NCBI GenBank assembly: GCA_030581615.1 | Contig: JAKTTT010000030.1 | Location: 186,001-250,000 of the forward strand | Reading direction: 5' to 3' | Origin: Alloascoidea africana | Taxonomy: Eukaryota > Ascomycota > Alloascoideomycetes > Alloascoideales > Alloascoideaceae | DNA: 64,000 nt | Part shown: positions 23,401 to 33,390 of the stretch, piece after piece | Layout: each line of letters starts with the position of its first letter | Position numbering within the stretch: position 1 is the stretch's first letter | Program-made: the position numbers and the translations under genes | The notes under the pieces: model-generated | What the model saw: the letters and a program-made list of their open reading frames with translations, nothing else | What the model was told of the DNA's origin: nothing | Databases searched by the model: none

Positions 23401-23829
23401 TTTAAAGTCTAATTCATCATACTACTCATATTAAATTCAGTTGGCTTTGGCAAAAAGAAAGGATTACTAAATACAGAAGATAAATATTTGGCCGTCAGTG
23501 CTCTAAGTCCACTTAACAAAACAATACTAAAGGCAGAAGTATGAATAAGCTCTAAAATAAACAAAAATGAATAATTCATGAGGACAAGCTACCTATTTAG
23601 CCAAATATAGAATGCCAAAAATTGATACAACTTGGCACTTTAAAAACGAGGAAGACAATAGTAGCAATATAAAAAATCCATTAACCTTGAAGAAATATGA
23701 ACAAAGAAATATACTGAGATGCGCCTTGTAAGTTACTGAGAAAGTCAAGAGATTAATCATCAATTTTCTTAAAGCCAAAACCAATGAAACAAATGAAAGA
23801 AACTGAAAGGCCATTCAGCCAATTATTTG
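14465..23829. other. ~9.4 kb gene-free region
   Basis: No frame here looks like a real gene. The longest are 60-121 codons, many lack an ATG, and none has a recognisable domain. A 121-codon ATG frame at 14518-14883 (-) sits immediately 5' of Ser-rich B and could be a leader ORF. An 85-codon Lys/Arg-rich frame at 21346-21603 (-) lacks an ATG start. The base composition is evenly AT-rich with scattered T and A runs. I did not find large internal direct or inverted repeats, an array or a transposon, but reading by eye would miss diverged repeats. Such a gap is large for a yeast; a regional centromere, an extended promoter, long non-coding RNAs or decayed genes are possible. Confidence 0.6.
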
Positions 23830-25522
23830 CTAATGAAAGTGTCTAGTTTCCGTGCTTTGCGTTGTCTGTATAAGATGAGAAAGCTGTGGAAGTGCTTGTG
23901 TTTTGTGGTGCCCTTGTCCTGTAGATATAGAAGAGACCTGAGGCATCCCAGGCGCGTTGCGGTTATACTGGTGATAGTTATGGTGTAAATGGGCAGGATT
24001 ACTGGACGAAAATCCTGCTGAATTGTAGTTCGCGTTTGAAACCTGATATTGAATGCCTGAGGAAGTTTGGGGATATGAATATGCTTTGCTACCTGAAGAC
24101 TGTGTTTGACAATCATACCCATTATAGTAATACGCCAGTTGTTGTTGGCTTAAAGTGACAGGTTGCGGGGGATAGTATGTCTGGTTTGGCCCTACTTCAA
24201 CTTTCAAAGAAGGCGAGTTATATGTGTTTATCACTGCAGTTGGCGACACTACTCCAGCAACCGAAGAGATACTGGCTGTGACTCCGCTGTAATCCCCACT
24301 GTACCGACTAATAACTTTTTTCAAAGCATCAGGCAACTTGTACCACAGAAAGACTTTGACATCTTTCTCAATGTTACGTGGCTTTGGGGGTCCAAATCCC
24401 ATAATAAGCTTGAAAAAGCTATCAAACTGGCAATGTCCCTTTGACACAGTAAGTGGCTTGAATCCTTGCAAATTTCTTCTGATCCTGTTTTTCTCTTCAA
24501 TTGAAAATTTAGAATCAACAAGGTTTTCCAGGAGATGTATAGTATCAACTGAAGTAACGTAAAACTGGCTCATCTCTTCCCAGTAAATACAGTTAACACA
24601 AATCATGCTTGAGTCGTACTCATCAATATCAATCGGCTCAAAGCTGACTTTTATGGAAGTACCAACTTGAACCTTATTAAACCTCACTATCCTTCTCTTT
24701 TGTCTCATCTCCTTTTCGGTCCAATTAGCCATCATATCATCAAGCTCTCCATAGATTTCAAGTTTAGCTCCTTGGCTGGCCACATATACTGGCACACGCT
24801 GTGAAGAGTCGGCGGTGCCAAGCCCAGACACAGAGTTCATCCGGGCAATTTCATTCTCAAACTCTTCATCCTTCTTTCGCTGTTCAAGTGCAATTGTTCG
24901 TACCAAGGGTGGAGAATACGTAGTGGCCGCTGCATTAACTACCGAGGCAGGTATACCCACTGGTACTGTTGGAGAGGCAACTGATGCTGATGACGGGGAA
25001 TAATATTGGTTTGAGGTCGCTGTAGTGGCACCGGTAGCTGGAAGGATTTGCGGTAATACGGGCAACTGTATCGTTTTGTTAAAAGGTTCTGAGTTGCTTC
25101 TAACAGGATCAAAAACGCTCCTAGAGTTGAGTTAGAACTTTTTAAGACACCAAGTAGATCATGCATTAAGTGGGTAAACCTCATGTACCAATAAGCAAGA
25201 CATACCCCGTTGAATACTTTTTATTAGGAATGCTCTGCGACCTTCCTGATGACTTTCGTATTCCTCCTCCTGATGTGTTTAGGCTTGAAGACAATTCACT
25301 TATTGGCGGTATAATTGACGCAGCGACGGGCTTCTTCGAACGATCCAGCAAGTTATCATAGGAGGAAGTAAGTGACGTCACAGATGGAAGCTTCACTGAG
25401 TTACTTGAGGATATATGAGAGGAGTTTGAACTCATTGATGACCTTGTTGACGACGATACAGACGATATGGAGCTATATCTGCTGGGTGATTGGTCTAAGC
25501 TCATGTTATATGAAAAATTCAT
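23830..25522 (-). CDS. MedA/Medusa-type transcriptional regulator (DUF7082)
   Basis: Two exons: 25206-25522 and 23830-25120, split by an 85-nt intron with a perfect GTATGT donor, a TTCTAAC branch site and a CTCTAG acceptor. The joined frame is open and gives 535 residues. The N-terminus (~1-105) is Ser-rich. Residues ~239-383 form the conserved domain, from 'WTEKEMRQKRRIVRF' through 'FYVTSVDTIHLLE' and 'EEKNRIRRNLQGFKPLTVSK' to 'KLIMGFGPPKPRNIEKDVKVF'. This is the core of the MedA/Acr1 family, which controls conidiation, adhesion and filamentous development in moulds. The C-terminal ~150 residues are Gln/Tyr/His/Ser-rich, as in activation domains. The domain recognition is strong; the role in this organism is inference. 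A pyrimidine tract ending in TAG just before the ATG may be the end of a 5' UTR intron. Confidence 0.85.
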
Positions 25523-28500
25523 TGGAACAGAACTAGAAAAAGAAGGAGTTTAGTCGCTTGATTAGCTATACAACTCAGTAGTTTTTCTAGTGTGAAGGTG
25601 AGATGGGACTAGAACAAATTAATGGCAAGATGATCCAAAGTGAAGGTGACTGATGGTTGAATATGCTTTCTGTTCGTTTCAAATGCTTGTCTCTGAGTCA
25701 CCACTAGCTTTGTATAGGCAATGTTTTCTGTTGTTATAGTTCCAACTTAGACGGTCAGAGTTGGACTTGGATTAGGAGAGAACGGCGAAAGTGATGTTGT
25801 CGAGTTGGATAGAAAGAAAGACAAGATTGTAACGAAGTTGAAAAAGGGTTGGACTTTAGCTTTATATCACTTGTTTCTCAAAATCTTTACCAAGTGAAAG
25901 AACCAGAGGGAGTTAAAATAAACGGGAAGAAGAGAAAAGCCTTGATTCCAATGACGGAAGATCTTTGCTTATATTCAATTGCGTACCATATCGTATGTGA
26001 GTATGTGTAGGTGTACGTGTCTTTGGCCTGGCCGCAGCCGCTTCTTTAAATGATCCGAGCCAAACTTTTGAAGACAGTATTCTCCAGAATGTAAAATAGA
26101 TCTCAAAAAAGTCTATTCCATGTAATGCTATGCCTTTTATTGAACAAAAAGGGGTGAAAAATACCGTTTTTTGTTTGAAGAGGTAACATTATCAATATGT
26201 CGAAAGGGATCTCGAATCTTGAATGCAGATTAAGATTATAGAGAAGAGTGGTATCACCTGCAGCCCACTGCTTTTCAAACTTTAAGTTCAAGCCTCAGGA
26301 AAGTTGAGTAAGGTCGACACCTAACAAACAAGCAACCGTCATAGAGATCACCCATGCGCGTTTGTCTCTGGTGCGGTGTGAAACCCGCATTAATCCATGA
26401 GGTAATGGTTTTGAAAAAAAAAAGTTTGGCATGAAATGGTAATGATGGCAGAAACAAGTAGCAAATTAAGGCATACCAGCGAACTGTGAGACTCGCAGTG
26501 TGGCTACATTAGAATTTAGGAATCTGAATCAGGTACCGCAACTTCGGGACAAAAAGCAATGAAGTCATCAGGCGAAAAAAAGATGTCGTTTCTCTACTTT
26601 TAGTTTAGTGAGCTATCCATCATGTGTGGCGTATTAACACCTCTTGCCTAACTTATTGCACCTGCACAATGAGACACCAAGAATTAGCTTAGTGTTTTTG
26701 TATTCAGATCAACAGATATTTTTCCAGAGGATGTAGTAACCTGAACTCGCCCACCCGTTTCTGTTGGCTTTGAAAAAGTTGTGCTTTAAACCTCCGCATA
26801 ATCTCGTACAGCAGTGACTGCATGTATCAACTTTATTGAGCAATAAACGTAAATGATAACAAGACTGTACGGAATTAACACATTCCGAAACCGAAAAAAA
26901 GAGAAACCAGGGACGTTATCTTGCGTTGAGACCATAATGAGAACGGTTTCAACAGGAAGTAACTTATCGAATGAAGTTGACGAGTAAAGTGAGCTCATTC
27001 AATACATGGCAATCACAGTTTCCAGTTGAGACAGTCAAATTGTAGAACAGCCGAACTTGAGGAGAGTCAGGGGCAGGGCTAGAGAATGTTTGCTTTTAAC
27101 GCACACCTGAAGACAGAACTATGCCTCCTTATTGGCACCCAATGTAACATTTGGTGTATTTCTCTCTTGTAAATACAAAGACGGGCTTCCATCCCAACCT
27201 AAGATCTAGATCCGCAAAAGATTGCTAATCAAAAATAGGAAATTCCAGTCTGCCTTCAATTGATAAAAGTATAAAGCTTTTTGGGTAACAAGAAACAGCA
27301 TCTTTTTTGCAAACCGTCCACAATTGTCTCTATTCAAAATCAAAAAAAGTCGCCCCAATATGTTCAGATCACTTTCCATAAGTAAATCATCTTTACCATT
27401 TTGCCGGATGAACTAAGAATAATGAAAGAGGCAAAGTTTGTAACCTGTTTCTGAAAATTTTAAGCATAAACAAAGGGTGGAAATAGACTTTGGGAGTAAT
27501 TGAAAAGGTACAGAGTGTGTATGATGTGGAACTGAAAATATTTTAAAATGAATGGATTTCACTTACAATGTCAACACAGCCGCCCGCTCTCAAACTAGTA
27601 AGAAAATGATCAACCAAGGACAACTTGTTCTTTTAGAGGACTGCAAAGCCAATTCAGTCTGTTAAATATGCTTCTTTAATCTATATCTGTCAGTTCAATA
27701 GGCGCAGACTTGAGATTCTCGCTTGTATTTACTGCTTTCCGATTTGGGGAATAATGACGTCGTCGGGTAGAATGTGAAGGCAAATGTTTTCTGGAAAACA
27801 GGAGAGCTACTGTTTGCTTTATATATCTCTTTCAACACCCAGGATAGCGGACAAGTCCTGGCCAATTAATTCAAAGAATAGTGATGTGTGTGTGATTGAG
27901 AAATCGAAATAGTTCTACTATTAAAAGGCCTCCCAGATCCAAAGATTTTAATAAATATGGGTCAACTTTCCGCCATAAGTTCAGTTCTCAATTCAAAGAA
28001 AGAAACAAGAAGCCACTTGTCTCAGCTCTAATCTGTTTTGCCTTGCAGGAAAATGTGGAAGTGAGTCAGGCACATGATTCATCAATGGTTTTAAAATTTC
28101 TATTTTATTTTATGAATCTCTGAGATCCATACACAATCACGAAATTCCTTCCGAATTGCTGCTAGAGGTTCCAGAAAGAAGGGGAAAAAGAAGCTTTATC
28201 CATATTTTTAATTCAACTCCCTGCAGATAGTCTACGAATTCTTTTAATATTCGAGTTTAGACTATTAGAATATAATTACCAGTCCTATTCTATCTTTTTT
28301 ATCAGGTCACGCAGTTCATGTTCCAAAGAAGGTTCTCTGTATGCGCCAGGTTTCATACCTGATGAATCAGGTCTCATGTGCATGGAGGGTGGTTCTCTTG
28401 TTACGCTATAGTAGTAAATCCCGGCATTAACAATTCGACCTTGAGAATCGGCCCAACAATTGTAAAGTGAGATCTTCCAATAAAGGCTTTGTTTAGTCAA

Positions 28501-28527
28501 TAAAAACGGCAAGAAAGGCAAAAATCA
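25523..28527. other. 3 kb intergenic region between MedA-type gene and CDS1
   Basis: Divergent promoter region of the MedA-type regulator (leftward) and CDS1 (rightward). No gene is supported. A minus-strand frame at 28285-28521 has no ATG at its start and is discussed among the rejected items. The unusual length probably reflects regulation of the MedA-type gene. Confidence 0.5.
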
Positions 28528-29811
28528 ATGAGATCAAAACCAATCAAGCTCAGCAGGACCTCACAGTCAGCTCAGGCCCGACCGGCCGTGGAGGAGAGAC
28601 AAAAGAAAATGAGTTCATTTATAACTCGGACCATATGGACCCTGGCCATGTTTATGGGATTTGCGATTGTTCTAGGAGCTGGCCATCTGTGGATCATAGT
28701 ATCTGTTTTGATACTTGAGTGTCTCTGTTTTAAAGAAGTGATCAATCTATCGGGCCAGCCAAAATCAGGGAAATATGGGGAGCTGCCCTTTAACAATCGC
28801 GCGGCAAGTTGGTATTTCCTAGCAACGACGGTTTTCTACCTGTACGGCAGAAACTTTGTATATTACTTTAAACATATTATTCGTTCTGACCAGTTTATTC
28901 TTTTACCCTTCTCAATAAACCACCGGTTTGCGGCCTATTGCCTCTATGTGTTTGGATTTGTCTTCTTTGTGCGATCTCTGGAGAAAGGCCAGTACAAGTT
29001 TCAATTTACCCAGTTCTGCGTTACGCTTATGGCGCTTTTACTTATTGTATGCCAGGCTCATCTAATAGTAAACAATATCTTATCTGGTTTATTTTGGTTT
29101 TTAATGCCCGCCGCTCTAGTAATATCGAACGATATTTTTGCATATCTCTGCGGGATCACCTTTGGGAAAACACAACTTTTAGAGTTATCGCCGAAGAAGA
29201 CAGTTGAGGGTTTTGTTGGCGCTTGGTTCTGTACAGCGATGATATCCATTATTTTATGCAATTTGCTTATTAGATACACCTACATCACTTGTCCTGTTAC
29301 TGAGTTTAGCACTCATTTCTGGTCGAAACGTCATCGATTAGCGTGCGAGCCAAATCCAGCATTCATTACTCCAGTGGCTTATTCATTTCACGATCTGGAG
29401 TTTGAGGTTCCTTCAATTTACCTACATTCTATGGTCCTTGCCACATTTGCTTCTCTCATCGCCCCATTTGGAGGCTTTTTTGCTAGTGGATTAAAAAGAA
29501 CTTTCAAAGTAAAAGATTTTGGCGATACCATCCCTGGTCATGGAGGTTTCACGGACAGAATGGACTGCCAGTTTATAATGGGGTCTTTTGCATATCTCTA
29601 TTATGAAACATTTATCGCTATTAACAACAAATCGACTGTAAGCTCGATTTTTGCACTTGCAGTATCTCATTTAGATTTTGAGCAACAAGAGGCGTTGGTT
29701 AATGGTATCGCCAAGTATCTGCTACAGTTAGGGGATTTGGATGAGACCACCCACAGTTGTATAAATAACAATATAAGGGAACCTCTAACAACATGGAGAG
29801 GAGCTGTTTAA
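28528..29811 (+). CDS. CDS1: CDP-diacylglycerol synthase (phosphatidate cytidylyltransferase)
   Basis: 427 residues (457 in S. cerevisiae). The enzyme turns phosphatidic acid plus CTP into CDP-diacylglycerol in the ER membrane, the precursor of phosphatidylinositol, phosphatidylserine and phosphatidylglycerol/cardiolipin lipids. The family signature is intact at the C-terminal side: 'GLKRTFKVKDFG', then 'IPGHGGFTDRMDCQFIMG' with the catalytic Asp/Gly residues. Other conserved blocks are 'SNDIFAYLCGITFGKT' and 'LSPKKTVEGFVGAWF'. About eight transmembrane segments are seen. The first ~27 residues are poorly conserved, so Met28 (at 28609), just before the conserved 'SFITRTIWTLAMF', may be the real start. 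Confidence 0.95.
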   Translation: MRSKPIKLSRTSQSAQARPAVEERQKKMSSFITRTIWTLAMFMGFAIVLGAGHLWIIVSVLILECLCFKEVINLSGQPKSGKYGELPFNNRAASWYFLATTVFYLYGRNFVYYFKHIIRSDQFILLPFSINHRFAAYCLYVFGFVFFVRSLEKGQYKFQFTQFCVTLMALLLIVCQAHLIVNNILSGLFWFLMPAALVISNDIFAYLCGITFGKTQLLELSPKKTVEGFVGAWFCTAMISIILCNLLIRYTYITCPVTEFSTHFWSKRHRLACEPNPAFITPVAYSFHDLEFEVPSIYLHSMVLATFASLIAPFGGFFASGLKRTFKVKDFGDTIPGHGGFTDRMDCQFIMGSFAYLYYETFIAINNKSTVSSIFALAVSHLDFEQQEALVNGIAKYLLQLGDLDETTHSCINNNIREPLTTWRGAV

Positions 29812-32800
29812 TAGTGGTTTTGACAAAGACGTATATTTAGTTTAGAGACAGAGATTGATAGTGTTCCTGTTGGTTCAATATGTATTGGATTAAGCTTTTC
29901 ATACTTACTTCCCAACAAGGAATAATTTGTTCATCGCAACTTAATCAAGATAATCAAGATTATACAAAAGATGCAGCAGTCAAAGCTTATACCAATTGTA
30001 ACAAAAAGTATACCCCTGAAAATAGCTCATGTTAACCCCTTGAATAAGTTATCACTTAGCTTTAGATCAAGACTTGGTAATTCATATAGGCAACTTATAA
30101 CTGGTAGGAATGTAGATAAAACAGCATCCCAGTGGAAAAAGACAAATTTTTGTAGTTATCTTTTGAGGGTATTCGAAATACAAAACAAGCTGTATGTTAA
30201 ATATATTATCGCTAGTGCTCGTTAAAAGATCAAATTAAATATAAGAACATAAGAAGCTCCGTTTTGCGAGCGATCTCATACCGTTTCTAAAGGATAGTTA
30301 ACAGGCTCTAAAAGATATATATATAACATGTTGTAGCAAAAGATTTTCTTCTTATTTTGCATTGAAAAAGCATTTCCTATGGTTTTATCGCGTTTTGAAG
30401 TGAAGACTTTGTATGATGCAGTTAACTCTGCTCGCTTAAATCTGTTTACAATAAGAAGTTGCATAACAGATATGTCAGTTTGCCGATTGGTTGTGTTTGA
30501 AAGTTTGAAAGCCAAGCAAGTTTTAAAAATTGTTGGGAAATGTGAAATTATGTAGGCCAACTTCAAAGCTTTTTGTCATATATCGGTGAATTTCTTTGAG
30601 AATTTGGCAAAAAAAACTTCAAAAGAAGAAGCATGTGATGTTGAAAGAATAGAAAATGGTTTAGCCAACTTTACCTGATCTTTTCTACTGACAATGAGAT
30701 TATTCTACTCGTATGGCGTTTATTTCGGGAATTTAGCTTCTTTTGGTTCTCATCTAAAGTGAAATGACAGCTTACAATGCTTGTTTTTACTAAAGGAAAA
30801 GGCTAGACTTAAACAACCGATAAATTTATACCTTGACAGTAAAACTAGCTTATACTTGGAATTGAAATTGGTTAAAGGGTTAGATTACCATTACAGACAA
30901 AAGATAAATCTTTCAAGCTTTTTTGAAAGGGATATTGAAATTCCGTCCTTGTGAACTAACGAAAACTGGTCAAAAGATTGGTACCTGCAAATTCATCTTA
31001 GATCTATAGTCCAAATTAAGCCTGCCTACTATAACAAGAAACTAAGACGACAATTATTGACAAAAGTTGGAGACTACATCAACTTGTATCGGTTAAAGTT
31101 CCTACTCTAAGTGACTAGAAGTGTATGAGTTAAAGCAGCTCATCTGTCTATGGTAAGGTTTAGCTTGGTGGTATCGGCTGAATTGATGTTGTTTGGCCCA
31201 AATTTTATGGCACCTGTTCTTTGGGAAAACTTTGGGAAACTGTTTCTATGATGTTGGTGGCGATGATTAAGCAATAGCGAGAAAGAAAATAAAAATGTCA
31301 ATTTTGGAAACTTAGGATCCATCATGCGACCTAGAAATTTTGAAAAATTGTTGACGCTTGAAGTAGAACTGTGGATCTTGATTTGCCTCCTTTTCCATTC
31401 GTATAGCTTTTATCATTGCGTATACGAAATCACAAAATCGATTCAAAACCATGATCATTTTCCTCATTTTCGATAGTCTCATTTTAATTAGACCTTCGGT
31501 TTTGTCCCTAGATAATCTCTATAGGCATAAGAAACAAGTAATAATCGCCGCCTTCTACGCTTCCACTCAGACGGCCAGGGCTCTTGAAAGGCTAGATTTC
31601 CAATCTCCCCAAACTTTCACGAGGTAGAGCACGCTGGTTGCATATTCGAGCTGCCTTAAATCATGCTTTTTAGATGGTAGTTTTGACTTGGATCGAAAAA
31701 ACACTTGATGTTCTTACAGATGCCTTGCTTTTGCTTCATATGTACAAGGAATAATTGAAATCGAGCCAGCTATAATTCACTCTTACAATCTAAGTTACGG
31801 CTGCTTTCAGGGAATAAGTTTGCTACTTGACCCAATTATTCGTTGGGAGATGAAAGCTATCCAATACATTAGCCAATTCGGATGCTCAGCAGATCAATAT
31901 GACTTCAAATCATCTCATGCTACAAAGCTCAACGCCCTTATTCGTTGAATTTAATACTAGAGCTCTAAATGCCCCCCCATATTTAAAATCTAATTCTTTT
32001 CCGATTTTGCTCTCTTAGTGTCAAGGCTTATTATAGAGAATAGCCGATTTATGCTCATCTATCTGAAGTATTATAAGATAGGGAGCAGAATCATATCACA
32101 AATCGTAGGTGTGGAATCAACTTTTAATCATGCTTCAAAACTTCCATTGAATCCTAGCAGCCGGAACGAGCGAATTGACTTATTTACAATTCTCTTCTGT
32201 TTGGCAGATTCAACATTTTATGGCCCGTTAAACTCTGAGCATCCCGTTAAAGAATGAACCCCTATTCTTTCTACACCTAAGACAATGTGCGGAGAACTAT
32301 ATGCAAGACTTGAAAAGCTTCGATTTTCTCCAGATCTTGACCCACGCAATGGTTGGCTACCTGGTATCACTCTGAGACACCTCAAGGGTGGTGCTATTTG
32401 GATTTCTTTCTCCCAATAGCAACCAGCAAAGAAGAGATAATTCTGATAAAGAAACATACTCAGCTACATTTAGATAACAATCAGTTATAAAAAGCAAGAA
32501 AGCATGCAGACCTCTGTTTTAACATTGGTTGAGAAAGGAGGGAGAACCAGGAGAGCTATTATGAGTCCGAGTTTGGTAAGGAGGGGGATTTATCGTCTTA
32601 GGTCCCCTGTCTCAAACCCTTGATCTCCTCTTAGGAACAATTAACAAAGAAAATTGATTCAATATACGCAATTTGGAAGGCTCAAATGGCTAAACATGCC
32701 ATCAACATCGTGATATTTCCACAAAAGCCGGCCTTAACAAACTGAAACAGAAGTATGGCAAAAAGTACGGACGGACCAGCTCTGCTATTGTGAGGAGTTT

Positions 32801-33390
32801 CTTTTTTAAAGGTGATTTCTATACGCTTACCATCTTTGAAGAAAATATTGGAAGTAGGGAATTCCTTGTCGGGGAGAGGAACTCAATGTTCGATGTTCCA
32901 GCCATCACAAACTGTCAAAAGAGCGCGAAGACCACTGTTACAGAGATTCTTTACAATTTTATACTTTTTATTGAGTGACTTTTCTATGTCCAGAATGGAC
33001 ACACATAACATAGATATATGATTAACAAAATGCAAGACAGATCCAGTGATCCAAAAGGGGTGAATAAAGCGGGGGAAGATAGGAATGTCATACCAAGATA
33101 CACATGATGAAAGAATTCAGACAGAAAAACAGCTAGAGCGTTGTTAGAGTAGAAGATGCTACCCATTATTTTAGAACATGTGAAACAATTCAAGCCATGC
33201 CGCAACTATCATTATGGATTTTTTTTGGGGGGAGAGTAGGGAATAGAGATTTGCATAGCTTAACAAATGGTTCAAATGAAAGCAACAAAAAGGCCAAAAA
33301 AAAAAGAAAAAGCAAAAGTTCCTCAGAGAGAACGTGCAACCAGGCATTCACAAATAAAAATAAGAAGTGATAAAATAAACATTAGAGAAA
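29812..33390. other. 3.6 kb intergenic region between CDS1 and PPR gene B
   Basis: Convergent 3' flank of CDS1 and PPR B. All frames are short (up to ~96 codons) and without recognisable motifs. AT-rich, with no repeat or RNA gene recognised. Long for a convergent spacer in yeast, where a few hundred bases is usual. Confidence 0.5.

Noticed and set aside
28285-28521. 78-codon minus-strand frame just 5' of CDS1 with a hydrophilic tail ('YREPSLEHELRDLIKK') that looks protein-like
   Set aside because: It has no ATG at its start, the first ATG leaves only ~32 residues, and it would start 6 bases from the CDS1 start. It could be a last exon of a small gene, but no convincing 5' exon was found.
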